Of a stretch of 64,000 bases of DNA, positions 34,085 through 46,555 are shown one piece after another. The notes beneath the pieces are model-generated. The model searched no databases, was not told the origin of the DNA, and was given only the letters and a program-made list of their open reading frames with translations. Within the stretch, counting starts at the first letter, position 1. Every line of letters starts with the position of its first letter. The stretch comes from Coniochaeta sp. PMI_546 (taxonomy: Eukaryota > Ascomycota > Sordariomycetes > Coniochaetales > Coniochaetaceae). The stretch lies in assembly GCA_021432605.1 (NCBI GenBank), contig MU271154.1:644035-708034 (forward strand). The letters run 5' to 3'. The position numbers were made by a program, and so were the translations under genes.

Positions 34085-35193
34085 TGGAATTCAGACCGTA
34101 CCTCTGGCGAAGCGTTTCTTAGGGGTCATGATTGATAGCGCGGTTGTATAGTAAAGGTCGGTTTCATTAAGCATCTACACTCGGTATAGACAGAGACATG
34201 ACAGTGTCCATTGCATTTTTAATCACATCTTAATACCAATATCGCTGGAAACAGCCCCTTTCCACTCGACGCAATCCTGTCAACCGTGAAGCATCACGGT
34301 TTCTTTACAGCAATGTTCCGGGTTCTGATGCAATTGTCGACACCACGTGCATGGGTCGTCTACTACGAATGAAATTTCGCAAAGGAGATGTTTGCGCAAG
34401 AATCCAGGGGTCGAGGTTTGACGCAGCCGGAGCTGCAAGAAAGCTTGCTGACTGAAGTCGGTACGGCTGAGCCACCAGCCACCACTCGACGTGCATCACA
34501 CATCCGCTCAAGATTGACATGATCCCATCAACGTCAACCCTTCGCCTCTGATCACCAATTATGCAACAGTGCCACACCTTTTCAAAGAGTCAGCAACTTC
34601 ACACCAATACTTGAAGGTACTAAAACCCTGGAAAAATGTGATGAGCTATTGACCTCAAACAAACTCCAGCCGCAACTGCTCCCGGCATGTAATCCACTCC
34701 TCTAGCCTTGTTGGGAGGACTGTGACAAGACCAGCATGGTGAAGTCCACACCGCATAACGAATCATGACATCGTAGATTCCAAGTAAGAAGGCTTGTACC
34801 GTGAGCTGAATCATGTGCTCCGTAACAGACAGCATTGACACAGGGGCGCAACCAGATCCAACGTCGACAACGGTCCAGCCATCCCACACAGACGTCGACA
34901 CGAAGGCGATATGCACGGGCTACTAGATAGCGCAAGACAAAACAGCGAGAAAACAGGCAGTGCTGAAAGGATGGGCATCATCTTCTTCTCGTCCAGCCTT
35001 GATCTAGCCTCTTGACAGTTCAGCCGAGTCCTCGACCGACCTCGCGGCTCCAGACGCCTTCATCATCTAGTAGTGTACAGATATCAAAAATTACAGGAAA
35101 GTAGAGAGGGAGTAATACAATGAAAGGCCAAAGGTCCGGAACGCCTCGTCTCCTCCACCTCTCCTGCGCTGCTCCTCAAATCACAGCTCCCGT
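34085..35193. other. Intergenic between convergent genes
   Basis: About 1.1 kb between the 3' ends of the questin oxidase-like gene and the Mam33 gene. Only short frames; nothing recognised. Probably both 3' UTRs plus spacer. Confidence 0.5.
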
Positions 35194-36100
35194 TCAAGCA
35201 TCAATGAACTTCTTCAGCCCCTCCAACCAGCTTAGATACTCCTTCTGCTCCTTGACATCCATGTAATCCGGAACAAACACAGCAAGCGCCTGCGTCACGC
35301 CCCTCTCCTCAAGGAACCTCTCCATCAGGATCTGCAGATCCTCATCGAGACTGCCGAACGGCGGGCCGGCATAGACACCCTGAGCTTTGTGGGCCGCCTC
35401 GCCGCTCTCGCCGTAGGCAAGGGCCTTGTCGGTGAAGTAGTATAGGTTATCGACAATGATGGAACCGTCCTGGGCCGTAGCTTCAATGTTCAGCGCACCG
35501 GGCTGGTTCGGCTTCTCGACTATGACGGTCAGACGACAAGGCACGGCCGCATCGGCGCGGTCGTCGGCGTCCTCTTCGGCGTTGGGGTCTTGGTTGTTGC
35601 GGGCGGCGTCGACGTCTTCCTCGCCGAGGGCAGAGTCCTCGTCGAACATGTCCGGATCGTAGTTTTGGAGGTCGGCGATGGAGAACTTGATTGTGATCCT
35701 GGAACAGAGTGTTAGTCCTGTCCAATCTACCAGACAATTTAGAGACGGGGTGTACATACTTCTCGTTACCAAAGTTGCGGGTAAGCGTAACCTCCTCCTT
35801 GCCGGGTATGTCCTGAATCTCGAAGGGACCGTTCTCGAGGAAGTCCTTGATAGAAGCCGGCAGCGGCTCGTTCTCCTTAACGTCGTTCTCGTACTCAATC
35901 TCACTGCCGAGCTTGGCAGACAGCTCCTCGTCGACCTCGCCGGCGGCAGCGCGGCGAAAAAGAGACGTGGAGAAGGCGGATGTCTGTCTGACGACGCGGG
36001 ACGACTGTTTGCTGAAGAGGGTGGTTGTGCGGGCGGCCGGGCGTGCTGTACGGGCGAGGAACCGGGGCGCTGAGCGCGCGGCTGTGCGGAGCGAGATCAT
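35194..36100 (-). CDS. mam33: Mitochondrial p32/Mam33 family protein
   Basis: Exons 36100-35760 and 35698-35194, with a 61-nt intron (GTATGT donor, TTCCAG acceptor), give 281 residues. The first 45 residues are rich in Arg, Ser and Ala without acids, a typical mitochondrial presequence. The mature part is acidic and follows the p32 order: ELSAKLGSEIEYE near the N-terminus, TLTRNFGNEKITIKFSIADL across the splice junction, an Asp/Glu-rich loop, RLTVIVEKP, then IIVDNLYYF and GPPFGSLDEDLQILMERFLEERGV, ending in QKEYLSWLEGLKKFIDA. Members form a doughnut-shaped trimer in the matrix and support mitochondrial translation and respiration. All family features are present. Confidence 0.95.
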
Positions 36101-36454
36101 TTTGGATTGAGCGGTTATGGTGAGCGAGGCAAAGACGCTATGAGGAGCTGTGGTGTTGAGATGTGGTATGGCTGTTGGAGAGGAGGATGTGGTTTGTAGA
36201 ACAGAAGCTAAGAAAATGGGGAGCTCTCCAGCTCCATCGAAAGCTTCGAAGCTGCTTCGAAAAATTCCTGACATTCGATACTTTTTTGAGCACAGACCAC
36301 ATCGTCCGCCCCCAGCCAATCAACGCAGTTGCGAAGAGAAAATCTCAAGCTGACTAAGCTGCCTCTGTTCACCTCCACGACGATGACGGCGACAACGACG
36401 ACAGGCCTTTGATCATCCAGCAGTGTCTTATATCTCTGGCAGAAAACGCTCAAA
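36101..36454. other. Divergent promoter (Mam33 / Tma16)
   Basis: 354 bp between two divergent housekeeping genes, with purine- and pyrimidine-rich stretches and no gene. It probably drives both, which fits coupled expression of mitochondrial and ribosome-assembly functions. Confidence 0.5.
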
Positions 36455-37171
36455 ATGCCCACCACACTAGAAAAGGCGCGGAAGCACATCACCAAGAAGA
36501 AGGGTGCCGACGCCTCAGGTGCTCTTCACCAGTTTTCCCGGGATTCCAAGCGCCTCCAGACCGCTCAGATCCGGGATGAGCGCCTTGAGAAGCTCGCAAG
36601 GTCGAGAAAGAAGAGGGATAAGCCACTGCGTGAGTGATTTCCATGTTATAGTGACGTGGAGTCCTTTTGGTGAGTTAGTGCTAACTTGAGTTGCAGTCGA
36701 GCGCGTGGCTTTCTTCCAGGAAGTGAGCCGTGAGAACGGCGGCAAGGCCCTTGAGATGGCTACCATCCACTCTAAGATCCAGGAGTATGTGTGCATCTGC
36801 TTTGCAGTCCTTTAATACACGCTGCTTATACATTTTACAGGTTTGTACACCAGTACGACGAAGAGTACGAACGGCAGAAGAAGGCTCGCCGCCCAGGCCG
36901 GCCAGCCAGCGCGAAGGAGGATCTCTTGAAAGTTGCGATCAAGGGTCTCGAGACCGAGTATGAGAAAGGCTTCTGTAGGTTCCGTTCTCCACCTCTTGGC
37001 TTGTGACCCACTTCTTACAGTGATCCAGACGTACCAGACCTGACTGACGAGGTCAATATATCGGAGCTCGATCGTTGGGAAGGCTCGTGGGCTTACTTGT
37101 CAAATCTGAAATGGGTCAAGATCACAAAGACAGGAGATGTGAGGCCCTCGACTTTCCCTCCAAAAGCTTGA
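36455..37171 (+). CDS. tma16: Translation machinery-associated protein 16
   Basis: Four exons: 36455-36629, 36697-36784, 36841-36978 and 37021-37171, giving 183 residues. The start MPTTLEKARKHITKKKG is the typical Tma16 opening. QFSRDSKRLQTAQIRDERL, VAFFQEVSRENGG and FVHQYDEEYERQKKARRPGRP follow in family order, then PDLTDEVNISELDRWEGSW and an FPPKA end, which matches the FPPK ending of fungal relatives. The third donor was placed at 36979 (GTTCCG, weak) because the stronger GTAGGT four bases upstream breaks the frame; the resulting intron is only 42 nt. Tma16 associates with pre-60S ribosomal particles in the nucleus. Confidence 0.9.
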
Positions 37172-38133
37172 GTCTGTTTCAGGATGGCGTTGTCTAGATG
37201 AAGGCCAACGACTGGGCCAAAGCACACTCAGTCGAAACACTCAGGTTTAGGAATGCCCGTACAGTCCGCAAACCCAAGTCGACAAACCAAGACGATGGTA
37301 TAGATGTTCTATGACCGCGTTTCCGGGGACTGGCGTCAGTGGCATGCCAGCCCGTCCATCGATTGGCAACCCTTGGGCCTTACGGACAGACTGCCATGAC
37401 TTTGGTGTTTTACTTTAAGGACCATGGTGGAATTGCTTGTTGTTTTGCAGGTACTATATATGCAAGACGCTGGCCAACAGAATATGACCGCCGGAGGCAG
37501 ATATCGGCATTTCCTCGGTAAGCGGGAACAGTCCTATTCCTGGATGAGGCTGGGTATTACGACACTTGTGTTGTCGCCGAGGCACTTGCGTCAGAATGAG
37601 GGCAAATTGGATGGAGAGGACTATGAGTGACCAAATTGCAGCAAACCCGTGCGTAAAAGCCATTACTCCCCACAACTGCGCTCTCACAACTGTTGGCCTA
37701 TGCTACTTCGTCGTCGAGATAGGATATTCTCTTCTGGCCGTCACTTCCATGACAATCGATAATGTGTACGTGGATGCTATACTTCACGTCTTGATCCCAG
37801 CTTTCGAGCGTGCCGTTCGACGTAATGCCTGGTCACAGGGTTTACTTCCCAATCTTGTTCAGTGTTATCACTTGAATCGCCCAGAGCTTGGTTTACGTTG
37901 GCGGTGGGAAAGGGGTCATGGAATATGAATGGCTTGTGGAGTGTCCAATGCTGCCCTAATGCTCGAATTCATACCAACGGGACCATTTTCGCCATGAATA
38001 AGCGCCATGCCTCCCGCGCGCGACCATCCCTATGACGCTAGTGCCGGGATCGGATCGAAAAACAGACAGGCTTTGTCTAAATGTTCGCGGGCCACTCTGA
38101 ATACTCCGTGATGACTTTGTAGCACCATCAAGT
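37172..38133. other. Intergenic between convergent genes
   Basis: Nothing is supported. A 38-codon ATG frame at 37198-37314 follows the Tma16 stop but matches no part of that family. Other frames (for example 120 codons at 37566-37928) have no domain. Confidence 0.5.
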
Positions 38134-38937
38134 CTATAAAGCCCCCGTTTCTCTTGCCAACTCGAGGATCTTCGAGACCACCAGTTCCACATCCGGCGCC
38201 TTGATTGGTATCCTGTGTTCTCCGTCCCACTCAGCCAGCTTAGTCGTTCCGCTCTTACAGTACAATGTCATCAGCATTCTATGTCGGTCAATGCCGGGAT
38301 CTTGTAATCCATGTACATGAACCGTCGGGGTTCGAATAGAGTGGTCGCCTTCATGGGACATCGGCCAATCCGCAAATGCCATGCTCAGGCCATCGGCAGT
38401 TGCCACGTGACGTGGTGTAGAACCGAGGTCGCCTGTGGGATCGAGATTTACCAGGGGGGCACTACCGGCCATGAGGACGCCGAAGCGGAAACTGACATGA
38501 GCTCCAAGCTGCGGCAAGTGGTCTCGTCCCTCTACCGACTTGGGCGTCCTCTCCTGCAACCACAGCAAGCTCGCTGCTATCTTCGCGCCCTGCGAAAACC
38601 CTAGGACGCCGACCCAGTCGCCAGTGCCCGGGTCACTTTCGATGGCGGCTTTGCATTGGGAGAGGATCATGTCCGCGGCTTCGTGGGCATGCACCTCGTC
38701 ATGCTCGTCCTGCCATCGAAGCCAGCGGTAAAAGGGTCCATAGTCGCCGTATACCCGCTCAATTGCCGAGTGGGCGCTACATGGGAAGGGACCGTCGAGA
38801 AAGACCAGACGGAAATGCAACGCTAGGCTAGAGGAAAGGAAGCGGCGGCACTGGAGACGAAACACGGTCGCATTGACACCACCGCCGTGCAGACAGAGGA
38901 TGCGAGGGAGGTGCAGTGGTGGGTTGACCGATGCCAT
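38134..38937 (-). CDS. FSH1-type serine hydrolase
   Basis: A 267-residue single-exon alpha/beta hydrolase of the FSH1 (DUF341) family. LCLHGGGVNATVFRLQ at residues 14-29 holds the oxyanion loop. The nucleophile elbow is GFSQGA (Ser115). The acid is Asp213 in HVHGLQDPGID and the base is His241 in WDGEHRIP. The triad is complete and length is normal. Some fungal relatives in secondary-metabolite clusters act as product-releasing thioesterases or as esterases (LovG and CtnB types); others are housekeeping enzymes. The location between a questin oxidase-like gene and an A-T-R reductase allows the first role but does not prove it. No signal peptide, so probably cytosolic. Confidence 0.87.
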   Translation of the reverse strand: MASVNPPLHLPRILCLHGGGVNATVFRLQCRRFLSSSLALHFRLVFLDGPFPCSAHSAIERVYGDYGPFYRWLRWQDEHDEVHAHEAADMILSQCKAAIESDPGTGDWVGVLGFSQGAKIAASLLWLQERTPKSVEGRDHLPQLGAHVSFRFGVLMAGSAPLVNLDPTGDLGSTPRHVATADGLSMAFADWPMSHEGDHSIRTPTVHVHGLQDPGIDRHRMLMTLYCKSGTTKLAEWDGEHRIPIKAPDVELVVSKILELARETGAL

Positions 38938-41112
38938 TTTCTTTTGGCGTCGCCAGCATTCAGACCGCAGCGGCGAGCAATACGAAATAAGCCAGAGACC
39001 TGGAGATGGTGTAAAACCTGAGAGTCAAGAGCTCCAAAACCGAACAACAAGAGGAGATGAGTGACTGCAGGACAAAGAAGGCTGCCGTGAATCTTTAAAA
39101 TGGTATCGCGGCGTTCGGCGCGCTATGCTATTGGTGACCCATGCGCTAGAGATCCCTTGGCTGCCCGCTGGCAGACCGGCAGCGGCAGCTACAGCTGTGG
39201 ACTTACACGGGGTCTGGAAACTGCAAGCAGGCTGGTCAGCACTCAGCAAGCCATAGAAACAAGCCAAAGTGGATAAGATAAGCGACCTTGAAACTTGCGT
39301 TGTCGCCTCTCGCAATCTTAGCTGTCTACCAGCCGCAACTGTCGATTGTTGTACGTCAACAAACCATCAATGCTCTCACACCGCCTTTCCCCCCCGGCTA
39401 TTCATCTCAGAGAAAATCACTGAAAATATATTTGGCGCTAAGAAGATAGGAGCGGCCAGAAACTTGAGGTCGAATGGACCTGGCAGCCGCAAGGCCGTTG
39501 TACACGAACATGAGTACCTTAATTATAGGCCTCCAAAGTGATACTCCCCACACTTGAAATGTTAAGGGGGTAAAAGAACTGATATCCGCATAGTTCTGTT
39601 CAAAGCAACGAGCACTCGACTCAGATATCCAATGGTTATTCTAGAAGTATGGCTCCCCTATCTCGCGCCTTCAACACATACTCGGTGTTTCCCCTTGGAC
39701 CGTCAGGTGTCAGCTACATCTTCTGCGTCGGCGCCCTTGTTATTCTAGATGGCTCTCGTAGCTGTAACTGGTTTTAGCTGTGCCCAGCATTGCTATACTT
39801 GTTGGCCATTCTATCTGTGGCGTTCACGATGACGTTGAGCTTTGCCCGCTGCCACGCTGGTCACCGCATTTGGCACGTCTAAAGACATTGCGAACTCTTG
39901 ATACACCAACTTCATTTGACGGCGTATAAGTGATGATCCGAAGACACTGGTGTGGTTTGTAGATATGTATTGGATGTGCGTGTACCGATCAGAGGCACAA
40001 TTACACTCTCCCCAGGCTTGAAAATCTCTCTTTGGCGTTTCACGAAATGGCCGATGTATCGAAGATCTATCCTACGGCGCAAGCAGGTAATCTATTCGAT
40101 GGCAACATGAATTCGGGCTATGCAGATACCATCTTTGTACACACCGCAGCCTTGCAATCCCAGACCGCTCACTTCGCACATCGCTTCGTGACTGCGAGGA
40201 TGAGCGGTATGGTGTACCCTACTTTGGCACATCCAAGACACTCACTAGCTTGGCACTAGCTTGGTGCTGGTTTCCTCGACTAACTACAGCAGATCTGGCA
40301 CGTATTTTGCATGTTCGATACAAATCGATCGATACCGGTCCGGGAAGGGGATTGAAGGTTTTTAAAGTTCAGGCTTTAGGTCTGCGATACTCACTTAGAC
40401 GGACTTACGCTACTTCAGATGGTCACAATGGTGACGGAGATTTGATCCGGCTTGACAGGGCTCAATCACCTTTCTTCTGGGCAACGACTGGACAAATAGT
40501 ATGCTCTCGCCCAGAGTGGCTACTATTCTCTATTGCCTGTGGAGCTTTGCTACAGTGCTACTCTGTGCCCTGGACGGTTTTCCAGCGTCATTGGAGGCTC
40601 CAACCTGTGCTAATTTGTGCAGACTTGTCCGAAGTGGCAAAGAAGCGAATCTTCGGTCTTGCCAACACGCGAGAGAGCGAGAAATGCAAAGCGAAACATA
40701 GTCTCCCGGATTTTACGGGGGACAAGAGGGCGAAGGGGTGGATCGGGCAGATCCCGTTGTTGATGGAGATCCCGGCCGCTTTTTCGAAGCGTTACAACTA
40801 TTTGCCGCGTATCTACAAAGCGGAGAGCTCAAGTCTGTCGTCCCATTTAATTGCGGCGCATGTCCGAAAGGGGTATGTCGTATCTGTCGCACCGTATACA
40901 ACGGTCACATAAAAGCTAGCAACAACCAAGTCGCGTCATGGGATCAACAGTGAGGATCTGCGGCATCTATCTACACGGTATCGGTCTATACCAAGGTTGA
41001 GGTATAATGACAAGTATCGTTGTAGGATAAAACCCTCGATCTCTCTCCTGTTTTCCCGCAATCGTCAGCAAGCGAGACTTGAAGTCATTTGAGCCATAAT
41101 ATTGATCACATT
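38938..41112. other. Intergenic, 2.2 kb, with one dubious frame
   Basis: Presumably the promoter of the minus-strand hydrolase and of the plus-strand reductase. A 220-codon frame at 40250-40912 begins at TTG, has no ATG in a good context and no domain; I treat it as doubtful. Confidence 0.45.
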
Positions 41113-44100
41113 ATGGGTTCGAGACAGCCACAAACGACTAGCGGTTCCCGAAGCGGTCGACTACTTGTCAACATCGTTGACGAAGTTGCACAAGATGATC
41201 CCTTGCGGCCGTTTGCGTACTTGCCGAAGTCGAGCGTTCCACAAGATGGCTGGATGTCAATAAACTATCGCGAAGCCGCGAACGGCATCAACTACGTCGC
41301 ACATGAGCTCGTTCGCGTCAACGGCCGCCCAGCTGTACACACCTTCCCAACTGTGGCTTACATCGGGCCTAATGATGTGCGTTATATCCTGTTCATACTC
41401 GGGGCTTGTAAGGCGGGCTTTAAGTCCCTCCTAATCTCCCCCAGGAATACCGATGATGTTCAGCTCCATCTGTTCAATGCGACCCAATGCCAGCTCCTTT
41501 GGCATCCATCGACTCATGCCAAGCTCGTTCAGCCGTGGTTGGGACGACGGGATATATCTGCTACCATCATGCCTGACCTGTCAACTTTGATCCATACTGC
41601 AGTCCCGCACTTCCCATACGGAAAGACTGCAGATGAGGCAGAGTGGAATCCTCTCGTGGTCTTGCACACTAGCGGGTCTACTGGGTTCCCCAAACCCGTC
41701 GTCTCCCGCCAGGGATTGTTCACCAAACTCGAAAGCTTCAGGGACTGGCCGGAATTTCACGGCACACGAGTTGCATACACAGTATGGGCACAGGAAGCCG
41801 ACAAAGTATTCATGACAATGCCGTTATTTCATGCCGCCGGACTCTACGTTTTCATGGTTCTTACACTTCACATGGAGAAGACCTGTGCTCTACCTATTGC
41901 CGAACAGCCGATGAGCTCTGATATCATACAACAGTCCATCCTTTGCTCGAAATCGGATGGCGCTGTCATGCCGTCGTCTGTCCTCGACGAGGTCGGGCGC
42001 TCGGAGGAGGGGATTGTTGTGCTGAAGAAATTGGCATTCGTCGCGTTCGGGGGAGGTAGCCTACCGAGGGACATCGGCAACAGGTTGGCGGAGAGGGGAG
42101 TAGTGCTTTCAAATGCAATTGGATCATCTGAGTAGGTGAAAGCCCTCCTGGAACTTGCCACCGTCCAGGTGCCATTCTATGTGCTAACATGAGTGTCACG
42201 GCTTTTGCAGAATGGGCATTTACCCCATCTATTTTATACGCGACCCAAAATTGTGGCAATACATGCTCTTCAACGCCGAGCTTATGGGGTGTGAATTTCG
42301 CCGCTGCGATGATTCCGGAGAGGATCTATATGAGTTATGGGCGGTGCGTCCGTCTTCACCTGACCGGCCAGCGCCGCTGGTCTTCTACACTTTCCCGGAT
42401 CTCAACGAATGGTCCACAAAAGACCTTTGGAAACCACATCCCACGCTCCCGGATTATTGGCTTTACTGCGGCCGTGTCGACAATGTAATCGTTTTTTCCA
42501 ATGGAGAGAAACTGAATCCGGTCACCATCGAGGACATGGTGTCTACTCACCCCGGGCTCAAAGGTGCGCTAGTTGCTGGCCAGGGTAAATTCCAGGCGGC
42601 CCTCATCTTAGAGCCTGTCTGTCCGCTGGTCGATGCTGAAGAAAAAGAGAGACTCATTGATGATGTTTGGGACCTGATTCAAGAGGCAAATAAACAGACG
42701 GTCGCCCATGGACGTATTGCCAGGGACCTCATGATGGTTGCTCTTCCAGAGAAGCCGTTTGCGCGTTCAAGTAAAGGATCCATTCAGCGAGGCATCACGA
42801 CGAAGATGTATGCAGACGAGATCAATGATTTGTATGAGGATACCCGTGAAGTCGGACAGCCGGCATACTTGGATATGAGTACGAACGAAACGCTCATCAG
42901 GAGCATTCGCGCTCTTTTCGTCAGCATTGGAGTTCCATCTCTGGAACCGGATACGGACTTTTTCAGTGCGGGTGTCGACTCATTACAAGTTATGACGGTC
43001 ACACGTGCGCTACGTGCTAGTCTCGAAGCGGGGAGTATACATACGCATATCACGACAGCGACAATCTACAGCCATCCCACTCTGCGCAAGTTGGCGGAAC
43101 ATCTTCGGTCTGGAGATGGCAGCGGGTCGGAATCCAATGACACCGAGAATACAAGACGTCTTTTGGCTCAATACACGCGAGATATCCCAGGATCTGTCGA
43201 CGGAAAGTTGACACCAGTGTTTAAGCGTCAAACAGTCGTCCTTACTGGCTCAACGGGGAGCCTGGGGTCGTACCTCCTGGACGCGCTGATAGCCTGCCCT
43301 AATGTTGAGAAGGTCATAGCTCTGAACCGGTACGAGGACGGGGGCCAGGGAAAACAAGAATTTGTGAATCGCAGACGCGGACTGTCAACTTGCTGGGACA
43401 AAGTGTGCTTTCGTCATGCAGACCTAACCTCTCCGACACTTGGTGTGAGTCTCGCAGATTACACGATGCTACGTACGGAGACAGATCGCATCATCCACAA
43501 TGCTTGGCCCGTCAACTTCCATTACTCCACCGCGTCGTTTGCTCCACATGTGGCGGGCGTGCGACACTTGTTCGATCTCGCCGCTGCCGCGCGAAAAAGA
43601 GCAGCCCTCGTCTTTGTGTCAAGCCGTGGAGTCGTTGACCGTTGGCGCTCGGCGGACCCCGTACCCGAATCTCAGTTGTCAGATCTGAGCCTCTCATCGC
43701 CGGGCTACGGACGGGCCAAGGCTGTGAGTAGTTTGGTGCTTGACGCGTGTTGCAGGGCCTCGGACGTCCCCTGTGCAAGTATCAGATTGGGACAAATAGC
43801 TGGACCTAAGTCATCAGAGGGGCAATGGAGTCCGCAAGAGTTTGTTCCGAGTCTTGTAAAGAGCAGTGTGCACCTCGGTGTCCTCCCAGGCGGAATGGGA
43901 TCGATGAACGTGGTTGACTGGATCCCTGTTGAGGACATGGCTGGCCTGATATTAGATGTGGCTGGGATCGCAGTGGATATCCCTGTAGACGACATCAAAG
44001 GGTACTTCCATGGTGTGAATCCTCAAACCACTACTTGGCAGTCTCTGGTTCCGGCCATCATGGAGGTGTACGGCGATAAGATCAAAGAAGTTGTCTCCTT

Positions 44101-44335
44101 GGAGCGTTGGATTGATATGCTGGAGAAAAGTGCCTCCAACGCCGGAGATGCGGATGAGAATCCGGCGATCAAGTTGTTAGATACGTACAAGACGTTTCTG
44201 GAGGGAGAAAGATCGGGACATGGGTTCGTGGTGCTTTCAACGGACAGAACCAGGGAGAGGAGCCTGACAGCGAGGCGACTCGAGGCTATAACACCTGAGA
44301 TGATGAGGCATTGGTGCCGACAGTGGAAATTCTAG
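41113..44335 (+). CDS. NRPS-like A-T-R carboxylic acid reductase
   Basis: Exons 41113-42131 and 42211-44335, with a 79-nt intron (GTAGGT donor, TTTGCAG acceptor), give 1047 residues. The adenylation domain covers about residues 15-540, with the AMP-binding core HTSGSTGFPKPV at 185-196, an FGGGSLPRDI segment near 315 and a Y/WLYCGRVDNVIVFSNGEKLNP hinge near 425. The carrier domain holds the phosphopantetheine serine in FFSAGVDSLQVM (Ser597). The C-terminal reductase begins with the NAD(P) motif VLTGSTGSLGSYLL (about 683-696) and continues to GYGRAKAV, the YxxxK-like site. No condensation domain is present. Such enzymes activate an aromatic or other carboxylic acid and reduce it to an aldehyde. 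The substrate cannot be read from this sequence. The start at 41113 is the first in-frame ATG. Confidence 0.92.
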
Positions 44336-45581
44336 AGCTCAGAAGAAACGAGCACCCGGTCATAAATAGATGCGCTCAGACTCTGTGCGGTTGACCAACG
44401 TTGAGTCTCGAGGACTATCATATACAAATCCTCTTGTAGACGCAACAGCTAATACACGGTATACGTGATGACAGACATGCAAAGTCACTTGCCATAAGTG
44501 GCGTCATTGGATGTTTTTTTTTTTGGGGAAACTAAGTCGATTTGACCTTGAAGTCTAGATATAATACCCATCTCTCGAGAACGACTGTGCAAAAATTTAA
44601 AGACAGAAGCCCTGGCAGAGCGGTCCAATATGGCACTTAAGACAAGGCGACCTTGGTCTGCCGCCGTCTACCTATAAAGTCCCACAATATCTTCCTGGCC
44701 AAGCACCCATTTGTTTCCATATCAACGATACATTGAGCTTTGCGGACGTCTCCGTCTTTGGATTCCTTTTCGGAATGCCGGATGGGGTGTTCCATGGCCA
44801 TCTTCTTTTTCATCGGATCAAAAACGGCGAGCACACGACTGCGCCATACTTGCCTTACCGAAGCCTCAACTCGCTATCGGTAATTCTTGTCCAGTAATCG
44901 TCTAATCGTTGTGTCATAGGATCACGCGACTTCCATTTGTCTCGGTCGGGACAATCTAGGTGTGATAAGGACTTTGCTACCGAACGTACCTTATTTAACT
45001 GGGCGAGGCAATCACACCCTGTCTACACTGCCATAGCAAAAGATCTGGCAAGGCTGATTTCTGATCAGACTCCTAAATCCCTAATGTTCCCAACCATAAT
45101 TACTTCTTCACCTTCACCAACTATAGTGGCATCTCTAGCACACTGGCTTACGAAGACGAGGGCTCTAGGTTTGCGGATAACCCATATTCCTTCGTTCATC
45201 TATGGACGTTTGCAGATCTGTCGACTATACTGGACTGTAACTTCGATCTGTGCGTGTGACTAGATGACTGTCTCAGTAGCCTGCCTACTCATCTAGAAGT
45301 TGTATTGATGCGTCCGCAACGCTAACATTTGCCCTGGACGTGGCTTTTGAGATCAAGGGAGCTCGCTTTGTGATATCACTACAACTAGATTAAGATGAAA
45401 GCGCATATGTCACCCACGTGGCGCCTGGAATGACCAGCATGCGGTAATCAGTCGTCAGGGACTCGGTTCCTCGTCATTCGCCATAGATTATGCTGAGGCC
45501 TGGCTTAGCTACGCCGTGGATATGGAGGAGACTGACAGTGTTGCAATCAGACTGCCAAGCATGAAGGCGTAGCTATCATAA
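44336..45581. other. Intergenic, no gene seen
   Basis: AT-leaning sequence between convergent genes, with a T9 run near 44515 and only short frames. Confidence 0.5.
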
Positions 45582-46229
45582 TCAATAGATCTCATTCAGC
45601 GCCTCCTTCCAAAGCCTCGCAGACCAGCAAGTAACCAATAGATCAGTCATCTTCTCCTCCATCTCCACCAAAAGCTCTAGACCTGGTAAATTCTTGACCT
45701 TACCATCGGCGTCGCGCTCCACCCTCTCCTCGACCGCAATCACTCTACCTTTTTGATCAACCCAACTCACAGATCGATGTTTCCTGAACCGGTCCACAAC
45801 TGCCTGCTTGGTCTTGAAATATCCCTCGACGGTCCACCCCGCATCGCCATGCCATGCAGGAACCATCTCGACCTGTGCAATTCGGCCTTTCCCGAGTCCA
45901 TCAATCAAGACATGGCGCCGCCCGTTGACGAGAAAGGTCGGCATCCGAAAAGGGCGGAATCCGTAGATAGGGTCGAGACGCGAGCGAATAATGCCAGAGC
46001 TACGGCCCCGCGCTGAGAGCTTATACACGATCTTGCGCACCTCGTACGAAGCACTCTTTGCCTCACATGGTGGACTACTGATCTCATAGCTCGCCCGGGC
46101 AGGTGGCGTCGACGGAAAGATGAGCGTGCCGTCAAGATAGAAGTGCGGAAGTTGGGCTGTGCGGTGGTTGGCGCTTGGATCCGCTGCGCCGACAACTGTG
46201 GCATACGACGGCGGATCGGTGTCAGTCAT
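45582..46229 (-). CDS. Conserved fungal hypothetical protein (tubby/LURP-like fold suspected)
   Basis: A 215-residue single-exon protein. It opens with Pro-Pro-Ser-Tyr, then alternating strands: LPHFYLDGTLIFP, ASYEVRKIVYKL, DPIYGFRPFRMPTFL, IAQVEMVPAWHGDAGWTVEGYF and VSWVDQKGRVIAVEE, and ends with a helix (MTDLLVTCWSARLWKEALNEIY). The strand-rich body with one long C-terminal hydrophobic helix is the outline of tubby/LURP-one-like proteins; this is a structural guess only. Similar proteins are widespread in filamentous ascomycetes without known function. The 326-bp divergent spacer to the GT90 gene could be a shared promoter. Confidence 0.72.
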   Translation of the reverse strand: MTDTDPPSYATVVGAADPSANHRTAQLPHFYLDGTLIFPSTPPARASYEISSPPCEAKSASYEVRKIVYKLSARGRSSGIIRSRLDPIYGFRPFRMPTFLVNGRRHVLIDGLGKGRIAQVEMVPAWHGDAGWTVEGYFKTKQAVVDRFRKHRSVSWVDQKGRVIAVEERVERDADGKVKNLPGLELLVEMEEKMTDLLVTCWSARLWKEALNEIY

Positions 46230-46555
46230 TTAGACTAACGGGCTCGAAATCTGCGAACTTTTATTTAAGGTACATCTAGGCTGCATTGCCAGACAGGTTG
46301 TTGAGGTGCCTGGCACCGGTGTTATTGGTATTGCTTGGCGTCTTGGGAACAGGATGGACAGAGGGAGGGGCCTGACTTGGTTCATGGTGGTGTGCCTAAA
46401 AGTGGGTCCGCTAGGAGCGGTGCGGCGCGCGCTGGAACACGAGGTACGATGGTAAAGGAACGTCTTGACAACATGATTCAACGAGCGCCGTGGTTTTCAA
46501 CAAATGTCGGGTGCCCTGCCATGCCGCTCCGACACCATATCCAAACTTGCCGGCA
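46230..46555. other. Divergent promoter region
   Basis: 326 bp between the ATG of the hypothetical gene at 46229 (minus) and the GT90 ATG at 46556 (plus). No gene. A frame at 46490-46555 is an in-frame 5' extension of the GT90 frame starting at GTG and is not used. Confidence 0.45.

Noticed and set aside
37198-37314. Possible extra last exon of Tma16
   Set aside because: It splices in phase, but the gene already ends with the family-typical FPPK terminus at 37171, and the added residues match nothing in the family.
40250-40912. 220-codon plus-strand frame
   Set aside because: Starts at TTG, no domain, composition unlike neighbouring genes, no supporting splice sites.
32761-44335. Complete secondary-metabolite gene cluster
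   Set aside because: No polyketide synthase, NRPS with condensation domain, transporter or cluster regulator is present, and two housekeeping genes interrupt the set. Kept only as a low-level hypothesis.
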